Positions 8,053 through 17,966 are shown, counted from the stretch's first letter. The stretch is 64,000 nt of DNA from Occultella kanbiaonis (GCF_009708215.1 NZ_CP046175.1:2480001-2544000), one strand, 5' to 3'. Notes: a model not told the origin generated them from the letters alone. Numbers and translations are program-made.

Positions 8053-8898
8053 GTGAGTACCGAAGCCTCCGACACCAGGACCGAACGCGACTTCCCGGTG
8101 CCCCAACCGTTGAACGGTCACGGTCCGGCTCGGATCATCGCGATGTGCAACCAGAAGGGCGGCGTGGGCAAGACCACCACCACGATCAATCTGGGTGCAA
8201 CGCTGGCCGAGTACGGCCGCAAGGTGCTCATCGTGGACTTCGACCCGCAGGGCGCGGCGTCCGCAGGACTCGGGGTCGCCGCCCACGAACTCGACGACAC
8301 CATCTACACGGAGCTGATGGCGGCGAAGCCGGACGTGCACCAGGTGATCCGGGAGACCGGGGTGCCGAACCTGGACCTGATCCCCGCGAACATCGACCTG
8401 TCCGCGGCCGAGGTGCAGCTGGTCAACGAGGTGGCTCGCGAGCAGGCCCTCGGCCGGGTGCTGCGCCCGATCACCGACGACTACGACGTCATCCTGATCG
8501 ACTGCCAGCCCTCGCTCGGACTGCTCACGGTGAACGCGCTGACCGCCGCGCACGGCGTGATCATCCCGCTCGAGACCGAGTTCTTCGCGCTGCGCGGGGT
8601 CGCGCTGCTGGTCGAGACGATCGACAAGGTGCGCGACCGGCTCAACCCGCGCCTGCACACCGACGGCATCCTGGCGACCATGTACGACGCCCGCACGCTG
8701 CACTCGCGGGAAGTGCTGGCCCGGGTGCGGGAGGCGTTCGGGGACACCGTGTTCGACACGGTGATCACCCGGACGGTGAAGTTCCCGGACGCGTCCGTGG
8801 CGACCGAGCCGATCACCACCTACGCCCCGAACCACGCCGGCGCGTACAACTACCGCAAGCTCGCCCGCGAACTCATCTCCCGTGGCGACGTCGCCTGA
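8053..8898 (+). CDS. parA: ParA/Soj-type chromosome partitioning ATPase
   Basis: A 281-residue ParA/MinD-superfamily ATPase. The deviant Walker A motif is CNQKGGVGKTTTTINLG, followed by VLIVDFDPQG (Walker A') and DVILIDCQPSLGLLTVNALT (Walker B). It is the copy placed with scpAB rather than the oriC-linked Soj; such copies are thought to assist segregation together with condensin. A GTG start gives the family-typical length. Its 3' end overlaps the GTG start of scpA by 17 bp, so the two are translated together and this gene opens the core operon. Confidence 0.93.
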   Translation: MSTEASDTRTERDFPVPQPLNGHGPARIIAMCNQKGGVGKTTTTINLGATLAEYGRKVLIVDFDPQGAASAGLGVAAHELDDTIYTELMAAKPDVHQVIRETGVPNLDLIPANIDLSAAEVQLVNEVAREQALGRVLRPITDDYDVILIDCQPSLGLLTVNALTAAHGVIIPLETEFFALRGVALLVETIDKVRDRLNPRLHTDGILATMYDARTLHSREVLARVREAFGDTVFDTVITRTVKFPDASVATEPITTYAPNHAGAYNYRKLARELISRGDVA

Positions 8899-9787
8899 CG
8901 ACACCCTCGCCGGCGACGCGCCCTCCGACGAGGCGGTGCGGCGGGCCACCTTCGAGGTGAGCCTGGTCAACTTCTCGGGCCCGTTCGACGTGCTGCTCTC
9001 GCTGATCGCGAAGCACAAGATGGACGTGACCGAGGTGGCCCTCGCCGTCGTCACCGACGACTTCATCGCGCACATCCGCGCGCAGGAGGAGTGGGACCTG
9101 TCCCAGGCGAGCGAGTTCCTCGTGATCGCCGCGACCCTGCTGGACCTGAAGGCGGCCCGGCTGCTGCCCCGGGGCGTGGTGGACGACGCCGAGGACCTGG
9201 AGCTGCTCGAGGCCCGCGACCTGCTGTTCGCGAGGCTCCTGCAGTACCGGGCGTTCAAGGAGGTCGCCGGGCACCTGGACGCCGAATGGGTCCGGATGGG
9301 CAGGTCCTACCCGCGCAACGTGGCCCTGGAGGCGCGGTTCGCGGCACTGCTGCCCGAGCTCGTCATGCAGGTGGGCCCTGCCGAGCTGGCCGCCCTGGCC
9401 GCGGCGGCGCTCGCCCCGAAGGCCCCGCCACCGGGCGTGGACCTCAGCCACCTGCACAACCCGGTCGTGAGCGTCCGGGAGCAGGCGGCCCACATCGTCG
9501 ACCGGTTGCGCCGGTCGGGATCGCTGTCCTTCCGGGCCCTCACCGATGACGCCGACGGCACGAACGTGGTCGTGGCCCGGTTCCTCGCGCTGCTGGAGCT
9601 GTACCGGGAGAGCGCCGTCGCGTTCGACCAGGCCGACGCGCTGGGGGAGTTGACCGTGCGCTGGACCGGCGCCGACGAGGGGGACGTCACCGTCGAGGAC
9701 GACTACGAGGACGGGCCCGTGGTGCCACAGGACGAGCCCGACCCGACCGGAGCGCCCGACCCGACCGGAGAGCAGGAGCAAGGATGA
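8882..9787 (+). CDS. scpA: Segregation and condensation protein A
   Basis: A 301-residue kleisin that bridges the SMC dimer and recruits ScpB. The ScpA signature is clear: VSLVNFSGPFDVLLSLIAKH, then MDVTEVALAVVTDDFIAHIR, and ASEFLVIAATLLDLKAARLL. The C-terminal winged helix contacts the SMC head; it is followed by an acidic tail with a small repeat (PDPTG twice). The GTG start lies inside parA. The stop overlaps the scpB ATG (ATGA). No smc gene is present in the window. Confidence 0.93.
   Translation: MATSPDDTLAGDAPSDEAVRRATFEVSLVNFSGPFDVLLSLIAKHKMDVTEVALAVVTDDFIAHIRAQEEWDLSQASEFLVIAATLLDLKAARLLPRGVVDDAEDLELLEARDLLFARLLQYRAFKEVAGHLDAEWVRMGRSYPRNVALEARFAALLPELVMQVGPAELAALAAAALAPKAPPPGVDLSHLHNPVVSVREQAAHIVDRLRRSGSLSFRALTDDADGTNVVVARFLALLELYRESAVAFDQADALGELTVRWTGADEGDVTVEDDYEDGPVVPQDEPDPTGAPDPTGEQEQG
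9736..9770 (+). repeat. scpA: Two-copy 18-bp tandem repeat in the scpA tail
   Basis: A 17-base unit beginning GCCCGACCCGACC occurs twice with an 18-bp period, encoding PDPTG-A-PDPTG in the acidic, low-complexity C-terminal tail of ScpA. The period is a whole number of codons, so copy-number change would keep the frame. Confidence 0.7.
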
Positions 9788-10488
9788 CCGAGTTCACCAC
9801 GGAGCCGAGCGTGGCCCCCGGCGCGCCCACGGCGGCGCCCACCGGGGTGGGCCAAGCAGGGCAGGACCCGCCCGCGGACGAGGGCTCGGCAACGGAGCCC
9901 GCCGCGCCGGCCGCAGCCGGTGTCCTGGACGCCCCGGGCGGGCTGCACGCGGCGCTCGAGGCGATCCTCATGGTCACCGAGACCCCGATCGCGGCCGCCC
10001 AGCTGGCCACCGTCCTGACCGTCCCCGAGGTCGAGGTGGCCGAGGCGCTCGCGGACCTGGTCGCCGACTACACCGGCGGCTCCCGGCCACGCGGCTTCGA
10101 GCTGCGTGAGGTCGCCGGAGGGTGGCGGTTCTACTCCGCGCCGGCGTTCGCCGTTGCCGTGGACGCGTTCGTGCTGGACGGGCAGACGGCCCGGCTCACC
10201 CAGGCCTCGTTGGAGACCCTGGCCGTGATCGCGTACCGTCAGCCGGTGGCCCGCGGTCGGATCGCGGCCATCCGCGGTGTGAACGTGGACTCGGTGGTGC
10301 GGACCCTGCTCACCCGTGGTCTGATCGAGGAGGCGGGTACCGACTCCGAGAGCGGGGCGATCCTGTACCGGACCAGTTCCTACTTCCTCGAGCGGCTCGG
10401 GCTCCGCTCGCTGGAGGACCTCCCGCCACTCGCCCCCTACCTGCCCGATATCGACGCGTTCGACGACATTGACGGAGCAACCCGATGA
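9784..10488 (+). CDS. scpB: Segregation and condensation protein B
   Basis: A 234-residue protein of two tandem winged helices that dimerises and binds the ScpA kleisin of the SMC complex. Diagnostic stretches are LHAALEAILMVTETPIAAAQ, YRQPVARGRIAAIRGVNVDS and the C-terminal TSSYFLERLGLRSLEDLPPL. The first ~55 residues (Pro/Ala/Gly rich) are an extension over the minimal family core. The start is coupled to scpA and the stop to rluB, both as ATGA overlaps. Confidence 0.93.
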   Translation: MTEFTTEPSVAPGAPTAAPTGVGQAGQDPPADEGSATEPAAPAAAGVLDAPGGLHAALEAILMVTETPIAAAQLATVLTVPEVEVAEALADLVADYTGGSRPRGFELREVAGGWRFYSAPAFAVAVDAFVLDGQTARLTQASLETLAVIAYRQPVARGRIAAIRGVNVDSVVRTLLTRGLIEEAGTDSESGAILYRTSSYFLERLGLRSLEDLPPLAPYLPDIDAFDDIDGATR

Positions 10489-11261
10489 CCCCCCGATCCC
10501 AGCGACCGAACAACCCGCCCAGAGACGTCCACGACCCCGACGGCGTCCGCCTCCAGAAGGTGCTCGCCGGCGCCGGCCTCGGCTCCCGCCGGGCCTGCGA
10601 GGACATCATCACCGCCGGCCGGGTCACCGTCGACGGTGTCCAGGTGCGCGAGCTCGGCGTCCGGGTGGACCCGACGACCGCCGTCATCCACGTGGACGGG
10701 GACCGCGTGCAGCTCGACGACAGCGTCGTCACCATCGCGCTGAACAAGCCCTTCGGTGTCTACTCGAGCATGCGCGACGAGCAGGGCCGCCCCGACCTCG
10801 CCCAGTTCGTGGCGGACCGCACCGAGCGGATGTTCCACGTCGGCCGCCTCGACGCCGAGACCGAGGGCCTGATCCTGCTCACGAACGACGGCGAGCTCGC
10901 GCACCGGCTCACCCACCCCTCCTACGAGGTCGCCAAGACCTACCTGGCCGAGGTCGACGGCCGGGTCGCTCGGGGCCTTGGCCGCCAGCTCATGGACGGC
11001 GTGGAACTCGAGGACGGCCCCGTGAAGGTCGACTCCTTCAAGGTGCTCGAGACCACCCCCGGTGCCTCCATCGTCGAGGTCGTGCTGCACGAGGGCCGCA
11101 ACCACATCGTGCGGCGACTGTTCGAGGAGGTCGGCCACCCCGTGGTCAAGCTCTCCCGCACCCAGATCGGCCCGATCCGCCTCGGCCACCTCAAGGTCGG
11201 GCGAACCCGGGTCATCGAGGGACGCGAGCTCGGGTCCCTGATGTCCGCGGTCGGCATGTAG
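10485..11261 (+). CDS. rluB: RluB/RsuA-family rRNA pseudouridine synthase
   Basis: A 258-residue enzyme with an N-terminal S4 RNA-binding domain (LQKVLAGAGLGSRRACEDII) and a pseudouridine-synthase domain whose catalytic Asp is in HVGRLDAETEGLILLTNDGE. It isomerises a uridine in 23S rRNA (RluB-type, near the peptidyl transferase centre) by family knowledge. The start overlaps the scpB stop by ATGA. Position after scpB is the usual actinobacterial arrangement and supports RluB over RsuA or RluE, although the exact target base is not readable. Confidence 0.9.
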   Translation: MTPRSQRPNNPPRDVHDPDGVRLQKVLAGAGLGSRRACEDIITAGRVTVDGVQVRELGVRVDPTTAVIHVDGDRVQLDDSVVTIALNKPFGVYSSMRDEQGRPDLAQFVADRTERMFHVGRLDAETEGLILLTNDGELAHRLTHPSYEVAKTYLAEVDGRVARGLGRQLMDGVELEDGPVKVDSFKVLETTPGASIVEVVLHEGRNHIVRRLFEEVGHPVVKLSRTQIGPIRLGHLKVGRTRVIEGRELGSLMSAVGM

Positions 11262-11269
11262 CCAGGCAC

Positions 11270-12307
11270 GTGGAGACGCAGGCGCCGGACACCGCCGGCC
11301 TGTACCGCCGGTTCGCGCGGCTCGAGGCCCGCAGTTCCTCGCCCATCTACGAGGCACTCTGCCTCGCGATCGCCGAGTCGGCGCCGGCGCTCGCCGTGCT
11401 TGCGTCGCTGCCGCGCCACAAACGCCAGCCGAACCTGCTGCTCGGCGCACTGCGCTGGTTCGGGGTGCCCGTCGAGGAGCCGACGGCGGCCCTCGCCTTC
11501 GTCGAGGACCGCGCCGAGGACCTGCGCTGCTTCATGCTCTCCCACGCCACCCAGACGAACGAGGTGGCCCGCTGCGCGGTGATGCTGCCCGCCCTCGCGC
11601 TCGTGCCCGGCCCGGTGGCCCTGCTCGAGCTCGGGGCGAGCGCCGGGTTGTGCCTGCTCCCGGACCGCTGGTCCTACTTCTGGACCCGGCCCGACGGGAG
11701 CGTGGCGCGGCTCGGCTCCGGTGCACCCGAGCAGGTGGGCGTCGGCGCCCGGGTCAGCGGGCCGGCGCCGCTGCCGACCGTGATGCCGGACGTGGTCGCC
11801 CGCCTCGGCCTCGACGCGAACCCGATCGACGCCGCCGACCCGGACCAGCAGCGCTGGCTGGAGTGCCTGATCTGGCCGGAGCACACCGAACGGGCCGAAC
11901 GGCTGCACGCTGCCCTGGCGGCGGCCGCCGCCGACCCACCCCCGATCCGGACCGGACTCTTCCCGGGCGACGTACCGGCCGCCGTCGACCACCTGCACGG
12001 GCAGGCACCCGGGGCGACGGTCGTGGTGCTGCACAGCGCCGCCGTCGCCTACCTGGACGCCGACGCACGCGCCGAGCTCGCCGGGGTGCTGGCCGGGCTG
12101 GACGTGCGCCGGCTCGGCCTGGAGGGCGCCCAGGTGACCCGTGACCTCGGCCTGGCAGGTGTCCCCGACGCCGACGGCCGCTTCGTGCTCAGCCTCGACG
12201 ACCGCGTCCTTGGCACGGCGGATCCGCATGGCCGCGACCTGGACTGGTCCGAGGCCGACGGCCGGTACGCGGACCTGGACCGGCTGCCGAGCCGGTCGCA
12301 CCGCTGA
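11270..12307 (+). CDS. DUF2332-family protein
   Basis: A 345-residue protein of unknown function of the DUF2332 type, common in actinobacteria. Family-like segments include FARLEARSSSPIYEALCLAI, LLGALRWFGVPVEEP and IWPEHTERAERLHAALAAAA, and the central VALLELGASAGLCLLPDRW looks like a methyltransferase-style glycine loop. Start: the GTG at 11270, 8 nt after the rluB stop; the much longer open frame upstream lies entirely inside rluB and is a shadow. It sits between rluB and tyrA but the spacing suggests it is a passenger of the operon. No enzymatic role is claimed. Confidence 0.8.
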   Translation: METQAPDTAGLYRRFARLEARSSSPIYEALCLAIAESAPALAVLASLPRHKRQPNLLLGALRWFGVPVEEPTAALAFVEDRAEDLRCFMLSHATQTNEVARCAVMLPALALVPGPVALLELGASAGLCLLPDRWSYFWTRPDGSVARLGSGAPEQVGVGARVSGPAPLPTVMPDVVARLGLDANPIDAADPDQQRWLECLIWPEHTERAERLHAALAAAAADPPPIRTGLFPGDVPAAVDHLHGQAPGATVVVLHSAAVAYLDADARAELAGVLAGLDVRRLGLEGAQVTRDLGLAGVPDADGRFVLSLDDRVLGTADPHGRDLDWSEADGRYADLDRLPSRSHR

Positions 12308-12347
12308 TGCGCTTGGGTGGCCACCGCCGACGGTAGGGTGAGCCCTC

Positions 12348-13472
12348 GTGAACGCCGAGCCGAGCAACGTCGCTGCGACCCACGGTCCGGTCCGGATCGT
12401 CGGCGCTGGGCTGCTCGGTGCCAGCATCGGGCTCGGCCTGTCCGCGCAGGGGGTCCCGGTCACGCTCTCGGACGCTTCGCCGACGGCGCAGGCCCTGGCC
12501 CGGGATGTGGGTGCCGGCGCGATCGCACGGACCGAGGACGCGGTCCCCACGCTCGTCGTCGTGGCCGTGCCGCCCGACGTCGCCGCGCGGGTGGTGGCCG
12601 CCGAGCTGCGGGCGTACCCGGGCGCCGTCGTGACGGACGTCGCGAGCGTGAAGTCGGTCATCCTCGCCGAGCTCGCCGCGATGGCCTCCCTCGACCTGAG
12701 CCGCTACGTCGGGTCGCACCCGATGGCCGGCCGGGAGCGCTCCGGGGCCGGGGCGGCCTCCGCGGACCTGTTCGTCGGACGGCCCTGGGTGATCACCACC
12801 CGTGCGGGCCTGGACCCCCAGGCGCTGCTCGCCGTGCGGTCCCTGGCCGTGGACCTCGGCGCCGGCCCGGTGCAGATGACTCCGGCCGAGCACGACGACG
12901 CGGTGGCCCTGGTCTCCCACCTGCCGCAGCTGATGGCCTCCCTCACCGCCGGGCGGCTGGTCGAGGCACCGGAGGCGGCGCTCGGCCTGGCCGGCCAGGG
13001 CCTGCGCGACGTCACCCGGATCGCGGCGAGCGACCCGCGGCTGTGGTCGGCGATCCTGACCGGGAACGCCGCAGCCGTGGGTACGCACCTGCGTGGTGTC
13101 CGTGACGACCTGGACGGGCTGCTCGAGGCCCTGGACCGGGCCGCCGTCGACGGGCCGCTCGCACTCGGCGCGATCGCCGGCATGGCCGGCGTGATCTCCG
13201 CCGGCAACGACGGCGCCGCGCGGATCCCCGGCAAGCACGGCGGTCTGCGCAAGCGGTACAGCGAGGTCACGGTGCTGGTACCCGACGAGCCGGGTGAGCT
13301 CGGTCGGCTGTTCACCGAGATCGGCGAGATCGGCGTCAACATCGAGGACTTCCAGATGGAACATGCGACCAGGCAGAGAGTGGGGATGGCGATCGTGTCG
13401 GTGATCCCGGCGTCGGCTACGACGCTCGAGGTGGCGTTGGAGGAGCGGGGCTGGCGCGTGGTGGCGCCGTGA
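12348..13472 (+). CDS. tyrA: Prephenate dehydrogenase with ACT domain
   Basis: A 374-residue enzyme that oxidatively decarboxylates prephenate to 4-hydroxyphenylpyruvate for tyrosine synthesis. The Rossmann loop VRIVGAGLLGASIGLGL starts the NAD(P) domain, and the dimerisation/catalytic domain has VGSHPMAGRERSGAGAAS. From about residue 300 there is an ACT-like domain (EVTVLVPDEPGELGRLFTEI), which normally binds tyrosine for feedback control. GTG start; a TAGGGT box 8 nt upstream could be a leaderless -10. The stop overlaps the cmk GTG by 4 bp. Confidence 0.92.
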   Translation: MNAEPSNVAATHGPVRIVGAGLLGASIGLGLSAQGVPVTLSDASPTAQALARDVGAGAIARTEDAVPTLVVVAVPPDVAARVVAAELRAYPGAVVTDVASVKSVILAELAAMASLDLSRYVGSHPMAGRERSGAGAASADLFVGRPWVITTRAGLDPQALLAVRSLAVDLGAGPVQMTPAEHDDAVALVSHLPQLMASLTAGRLVEAPEAALGLAGQGLRDVTRIAASDPRLWSAILTGNAAAVGTHLRGVRDDLDGLLEALDRAAVDGPLALGAIAGMAGVISAGNDGAARIPGKHGGLRKRYSEVTVLVPDEPGELGRLFTEIGEIGVNIEDFQMEHATRQRVGMAIVSVIPASATTLEVALEERGWRVVAP

Positions 13473-14188
13473 CGGCGCTGGTGGTGGCGATCGACGGACC
13501 GTCCGGCACCGGCAAGTCCACGATCAGCCGGCGGATCGCCGCCGAGTTCGGCCTCGCCTACCTCGACACCGGCGCCATGTACCGGGCCGCCGCGTGGTGG
13601 TGCGTGCGCGAGGGCATCGACCTGGCCGACACCGCGGCCGTCGCCGCGCAGGTGCGTGAGCTACCCCTGCAGATCGGTACGGACCCGCGCGAGCCGAGCT
13701 TCGCCGTCGGCGGCGAGGACGTGAGCATCGTGATCCGCAGCACCGAGATCTCCACGATGGTCAGCGCGGTCGCCACGAACCTGGACGTGCGCGCGCAGCT
13801 GCAGGACCGCCAGCGTGCCGCGATCGCCGCCGAGCAGCGCCCGGACGGGTTCTCCGGCGGCCGCGGCATCGTCGCCGAGGGACGGGACATCACCACGGTG
13901 GTTGCCCCGGACGCGCAGGTGCGGATCCTGCTCCTCGCCGACGAGGCGGCCCGGCTCGCCCGCCGCGCCAAGGAACTGCACGGCACCACGGACTCGGCCG
14001 CACTTGAGGCCACCCGGGACCAGGTGGTGCGCCGCGACGCGGACGACTCCACCGTCTCCAACTTCACCACCGCTGCGGACGGTGTCCTGACCGTGGACAC
14101 CTCCACGATGACCCTTGAGGAGTCCGTGGACACCGTGCGTGGCATCGTCACCCGGGCACTGGCCACGATCGAGGAGGAGGCCCGATGA
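13469..14188 (+). CDS. cmk: Cytidylate kinase
   Basis: A 239-residue (d)CMP kinase: P-loop VAIDGPSGTGKSTISRRIAA, then LAYLDTGAMYRAAAWWCVRE for the NMP-binding lid and EGRDITTVVAPDAQVRILLL for the core. It phosphorylates CMP/dCMP to the diphosphate. The length is normal for bacterial Cmk. The GTG start overlaps tyrA and the stop overlaps plsC (ATGA). The cmk-plsC-der order is widely conserved and matches here. Confidence 0.95.
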   Translation: MTALVVAIDGPSGTGKSTISRRIAAEFGLAYLDTGAMYRAAAWWCVREGIDLADTAAVAAQVRELPLQIGTDPREPSFAVGGEDVSIVIRSTEISTMVSAVATNLDVRAQLQDRQRAAIAAEQRPDGFSGGRGIVAEGRDITTVVAPDAQVRILLLADEAARLARRAKELHGTTDSAALEATRDQVVRRDADDSTVSNFTTAADGVLTVDTSTMTLEESVDTVRGIVTRALATIEEEAR

Positions 14189-14919
14189 CGGAGCCGAAGG
14201 ACGCCGGCGCCGCCAGGTCCGCGAAGCCGGCCGGTTCGCCCGGTCAGATCGTCACCCCGGACGACATCCGGCGCTGGGGCCCGGTGTGGTCGCGCCGAGT
14301 GGGCTGGATGCTCGCCCACGTGTTCTGGAACACGACGGTCATCGGGGCCGAGCACATCCCGCGGACCGGGCGGCTGCTGATCGCGGCGAACCACACCGGC
14401 GTCATCGACGGGCCGCTGCTGCACGGCGTCATCCCGCGCAGCTCGCACATCATCATCAAGGAGGAGATGTTCTCCGGGATCATCGGCTTCCTGATGCGCG
14501 GCGCGGGTCAGATCCCGGTGGACCGCAAGAACGGCCGGGCCGCCCTGCAGACGGCGCTCGCGCTGCTCAAGGAGGACCGGCTCGTCGGGGTGTTCCCCGA
14601 GGGCACCCGCGGGCGCGGTGACGTCAAGGAGACCAAGGCCGGGATCGCCTGGCTGGCGGTGCACTCGGGTGCCCCGGTCGTGCCGGCGGCGATCCTTGGC
14701 AGCCGGCCCACCGGCAAGAAGCCCGGGCACATCCCGTTCTTCCGGACCCGGTTGCACGTGGTGTTCGGGGAGCCGTTCGTCGCGGCCGACCCGGCCACCG
14801 GGAAGGGCCGCAAGGCCGTGGCCGAGGCGATGGAGACCATTCAGACCCGGATGAGCGAGCACGTCCACGCGGCGTCGGAGCTGACCGGCGTGGAACTGCC
14901 GGGGAGCACCGAGATCTGA
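14185..14919 (+). CDS. plsC: 1-acyl-sn-glycerol-3-phosphate acyltransferase (PlsC family)
   Basis: A 244-residue lysophospholipid acyltransferase-type protein. The catalytic NHxxxxD box is IAANHTGVIDGPLL, and the substrate-binding block is VGVFPEGTRGRGDVKETKAG, followed by VVPAAILGSRP. These residues transfer an acyl chain to the sn-2 position in phosphatidic acid synthesis at the membrane. There is one weakly hydrophobic N-terminal segment. It is translationally coupled to cmk. Several PlsC paralogues are usual in actinobacteria, so the exact acceptor is uncertain. Confidence 0.9.
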   Translation: MTEPKDAGAARSAKPAGSPGQIVTPDDIRRWGPVWSRRVGWMLAHVFWNTTVIGAEHIPRTGRLLIAANHTGVIDGPLLHGVIPRSSHIIIKEEMFSGIIGFLMRGAGQIPVDRKNGRAALQTALALLKEDRLVGVFPEGTRGRGDVKETKAGIAWLAVHSGAPVVPAAILGSRPTGKKPGHIPFFRTRLHVVFGEPFVAADPATGKGRKAVAEAMETIQTRMSEHVHAASELTGVELPGSTEI

Positions 14920-15014
14920 GGTCCCCGGATGCGCCCGAGCCGCGGCGGGCGCACGCTGTAGTGACCCGGCGGGGCGAGACGCGCACCGCGCGGGCGGCTG
15001 CGGAGGGAGCAGGC

Positions 15015-15287
15015 ATGCCTGGCAGGAAGAGTCCCGGACCGAGCGTGAAGGACCCCGAGCTCTACGAGAAGCTGCGTGACGAGGGCAACTCGAAGGAGAA
15101 GTCCGCCCGGATCGCGAACGAGGCGGCATCCTCGTCCCGGTCCACGGTGGGCAAGCGCGGCGGCAGGGCCGAGGACTACGAGGACCGGACCGTCCCCGAG
15201 CTGCGTGAGCGCGCGAAGGAGATCGGAATCGGGGGCCGCTCGAGGATGAGGAAGTCCGAGCTCATCGACGCCCTGCGCAACCACTGA
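15015..15287 (+). CDS. Small Rho-N-domain protein (DUF7218-like)
   Basis: A 90-residue basic protein. The N-terminal half, [20 protein letters not shown] then [11 protein letters not shown], is the DUF7218-like motif (family number recalled from memory), and the C-terminal half, [20 protein letters not shown] then [12 protein letters not shown], is a Rho-termination-factor N-terminal (SAP-like) helix pair that may bind nucleic acid. The ATG at 15015 has a strong GGAGGGAG site; an upstream ATG at 14961 lacks one. It stands between plsC and der with its own spacing. Function unknown; proteins like it are frequent in stress-tolerant actinobacteria. Confidence 0.75.
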   Translation: MPGRKSPGPSVKDPELYEKLRDEGNSKEKSARIANEAASSSRSTVGKRGGRAEDYEDRTVPELRERAKEIGIGGRSRMRKSELIDALRNH

Positions 15288-15355
15288 CGGCGCGCGAGGG
15301 CGGCGGACACGGCGGCGCGTTAGGTCATCGGGCGTCGAGCGGGAACAATGGGCGG

Positions 15356-16912
15356 GTGAACGAGCAGCAGAACGACCCGTCAGGCCCCGCCGACCTCCCG
15401 CGCGCCGCCGTCGACGACTTCGACGCGGCGGCGGCCGAGGAGCGCGACGAGCGTTACGACGTGGCCGACACGACCGACGATGTCCAGCGCGCCGACGCGC
15501 TCCGGGCCGGGCTGTCCGACTACGACCTGGACGAGACCGACCTCAGTCTGCTCGAACAGGGCGAGGGCGACGGTGTCGACTCAGGTGCCAAGGGACCGTT
15601 GCCCGTGCTTGCGGTCATCGGGCGCCCGAACGTCGGCAAGTCGACCCTGGTGAACCGGATCCTCGGCCGCCGTGAGGCCGTGGTCCAGGACGTTCCTGGC
15701 GTCACCCGGGACCGCGTCAGCTACGCGGCCGACTGGGCCGGACGGAACTTCACCCTGGTGGACACCGGCGGCTGGGAACGTGACGTCAAGGGGCTCGCCT
15801 CCCGCGTAGCCGACCAGGCGGAGATCGCGATCGAGCTCGCCGACGCAGTGCTGTTCGTGGTGGACGCCACCGTCGGCCCCACGGACACCGACTCCTACGT
15901 CGTGAACCTGCTCCGTCGGGCGAACAAGCCGACCATCCTGGTCGCGAACAAGGTTGACGACCAGCGCGGCGAGGCCGACGCGGCGATGCTGTGGTCCCTC
16001 GGCCTCGGCGAGCCGTTCGTGGTCTCGGCGCTGCACGGGCGCGGGGCGGGCGACCTGCTCGACGCCGCCATGGCGCTCCTGCCGGAGGTCTCCGAGGTCG
16101 GCACCCGGATCCCCGAGGGCGGTCCACGCCGGGTCGCCCTGATCGGCCGGCCGAACGTGGGCAAGTCCTCGCTGCTGAACGCGATCACGCGCACGGACCG
16201 AGTGGTCGTGGACAGCGTCGCCGGCACCACGCGCGACCCGGTGGACGAACTCGTCACGATGGGGGACCGGGCCTGGTGGTTCGTGGACACCGCCGGTATC
16301 CGGCGCCGCGTGCACCAGACCTCCGGCGCCGACTTCTACGCCTCCCTGCGCACCCAGGGTGCGCTGGAGAAGGCGGAGGTCGCCGTCGTGCTCGTCGACG
16401 CGAGCACCCCGATGACCGAGCAGGACATCCGTGTGGTGCAGCAGGTCATCGACGCCGGCCGGGCCCTCGTGATCGCCTACAACAAGTGGGACCTGATGGA
16501 CTCCGACCGGCGCCCGTTCCTCGAGCGCGAGATCGAGCAGCAACTCGTCCAGGTGCAGTGGGCGCCGCGCGTGAACTTCTCCGCGAAGACCCGCTGGCAC
16601 GTGGACCGGCTCACCCGCGCCCTGGACACGGCACTGGCCTCCTGGGACACCCGCATCCCGACCGGGCGTCTCAACGCGTTCCTCGGCGAACTGACTGCGG
16701 CGCACCCGCACCCCGTGCGCGGTGGCAAGCAGCCCCGGATCCTGTTCGCCACCCAGGCGAGCACCCGTCCGCCGCGGTTCGTGGTGTTCGCGAGCGGGTT
16801 CCTCGACCCCGCCTACCGGCGGTTCATCGAGCGTCGGCTGCGGGAGACGTTCGGGTTCGAGGGCACCCCGATCGAGATCAGCGTGCGGGTCCGGGAGAAG
16901 CGCAAGCGCTAG
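15356..16912 (+). CDS. der: Ribosome biogenesis GTPase Der (EngA)
   Basis: A 518-residue protein with two consecutive GTPase domains needed for 50S subunit assembly. G1 motifs are [18 protein letters not shown] and [21 protein letters not shown]3 is VDTGGWE and VDTAGIR; G4 is ANKVD and YNKWD. A KH-like domain closes the protein ([20 protein letters not shown]). About 80 N-terminal acidic residues extend the usual bacterial form, as in many actinobacteria. GTG start; an AACAAT box 6 nt upstream suggests a leaderless promoter. The stop overlaps the convergent exporter gene by 4 bp. Confidence 0.95.
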   Translation: MNEQQNDPSGPADLPRAAVDDFDAAAAEERDERYDVADTTDDVQRADALRAGLSDYDLDETDLSLLEQGEGDGVDSGAKGPLPVLAVIGRPNVGKSTLVNRILGRREAVVQDVPGVTRDRVSYAADWAGRNFTLVDTGGWERDVKGLASRVADQAEIAIELADAVLFVVDATVGPTDTDSYVVNLLRRANKPTILVANKVDDQRGEADAAMLWSLGLGEPFVVSALHGRGAGDLLDAAMALLPEVSEVGTRIPEGGPRRVALIGRPNVGKSSLLNAITRTDRVVVDSVAGTTRDPVDELVTMGDRAWWFVDTAGIRRRVHQTSGADFYASLRTQGALEKAEVAVVLVDASTPMTEQDIRVVQQVIDAGRALVIAYNKWDLMDSDRRPFLEREIEQQLVQVQWAPRVNFSAKTRWHVDRLTRALDTALASWDTRIPTGRLNAFLGELTAAHPHPVRGGKQPRILFATQASTRPPRFVVFASGFLDPAYRRFIERRLRETFGFEGTPIEISVRVREKRKR

Positions 16913-17883
16913 GGCCGCGAGGCCGTCCCACCGGGCTCGGGGACGCGCGCGGACCGGGCCGGCAACCTGGTCAGCGCCACACCGGCCAGGCACAGCACCC
17001 CACCGGCGAGCACCACGGCGGTGGGCACCTCGCCGAGGAACGCCCAGGACAGCAGCACCGAGCAGAGCGTGGCCACGTATCCCACCAGGGCGGCGCGTCC
17101 GGCGGGCAGGCGCCGCAGCGCGTAGGCCCAGGTGAGGAACGCGACGGCGGTCGGGAACAGGCCGAGGTAGACGGTCCCGGCCACGGCGCCGCCGGGGGTG
17201 GTGGGCAGCGCGGCCAGCAGCGCCGGCGCGAACGGGAGCAGCACGATCGTGCCCACCAGCGCGCCCAGCCAGGTGGCCCGCAGCCCGTCCAGGTCACGCA
17301 GCAGCACCTTCTGGATCAGCACGGACACGGCGTACAGCAGCGCCGCCAGCAACGCCAGGCCCAGGCCGGCCGGGTCCAGTCCGCCGGCCCCACGCCCACT
17401 CAGGGACATCAGCGCCACCCCGGCGAACGCCACCACCGTCCCGATCAGCACCGGGCGTGGGAACCCCTCGCCGAGGAACACGCCGGCTCCGACCGCGATC
17501 AGGATCGGCGCCGTGTTCACCAGCATCGCGGCCGTGCCGGCGTCGATGGAGCGTTCCGCAGTGTTCAGTACCAGGTTGTAGCCGCCGAACCAGAGTGCGC
17601 CGTAGAGGCCAACGAGCAGCAGCACCCGGCCCCGTGGCAGGCCGCGCAGGCCCCCGGCGCGCAGCGCCAACGGGGTCAGCGCCAATGCCGCCACGCCCAC
17701 CCTGGCCAGCGCCATCGGGCCGGGCGCGAACTCCGCGCCCACCCCGCGGATCACTACGAACGCCGAACCCCACAGCAGGGCGGTGACTCCCGCGGCGACC
17801 AGGGCGAGCCGAGGGATCGAGGCACGGGGCGCCGTCGGGCGGGCACGTTCCGAACCGGTGCGCGTGGTGGGGGAGGCGACCAT
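16909..17883 (-). CDS. EamA/DMT-superfamily transporter
   Basis: A 324-residue inner-membrane protein with about ten helices in two EamA repeats, starting [20 protein letters not shown] and with the second repeat around [20 protein letters not shown]. Family members export amino acids, metabolites or drugs; the substrate is not readable. The ATG at 17883 follows AGGA at fair spacing; starts at 17892 and 17919 are possible. It is divergent from a LysR-family gene 83 bp away, an arrangement in which the LysR protein commonly regulates the exporter. Confidence 0.87.
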   Translation of the reverse strand: MVASPTTRTGSERARPTAPRASIPRLALVAAGVTALLWGSAFVVIRGVGAEFAPGPMALARVGVAALALTPLALRAGGLRGLPRGRVLLLVGLYGALWFGGYNLVLNTAERSIDAGTAAMLVNTAPILIAVGAGVFLGEGFPRPVLIGTVVAFAGVALMSLSGRGAGGLDPAGLGLALLAALLYAVSVLIQKVLLRDLDGLRATWLGALVGTIVLLPFAPALLAALPTTPGGAVAGTVYLGLFPTAVAFLTWAYALRRLPAGRAALVGYVATLCSVLLSWAFLGEVPTAVVLAGGVLCLAGVALTRLPARSARVPEPGGTASRP

Positions 17884-17953
17884 GGGCACCATCCTGCGAC
17901 GCACGACCCGTAAGGACAAGCACGGCTTCCTGTACCACTCGTAAGCAGCACTG

Positions 17954-17966
17954 TAGTATCGCGAGC
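17954..17966 (+). promoter_or_regulatory. Putative -10 box of the LysR gene, leaderless geometry
   Basis: TAGTAT (17954-17959; 4 of 6 to TATAAT) ends 7 nt before the ATG at 17967, and no ribosome-binding sequence lies between. No good -35 box is visible at 16-18 bp. A short leader or none at all is implied. Confidence 0.35.

Noticed and set aside
10469-11269. Long N-terminal extension of the DUF2332 protein
   Set aside because: It lies fully inside rluB in another frame and is a low-complexity Pro/Arg-rich shadow; the GTG at 11270 fits the family start.
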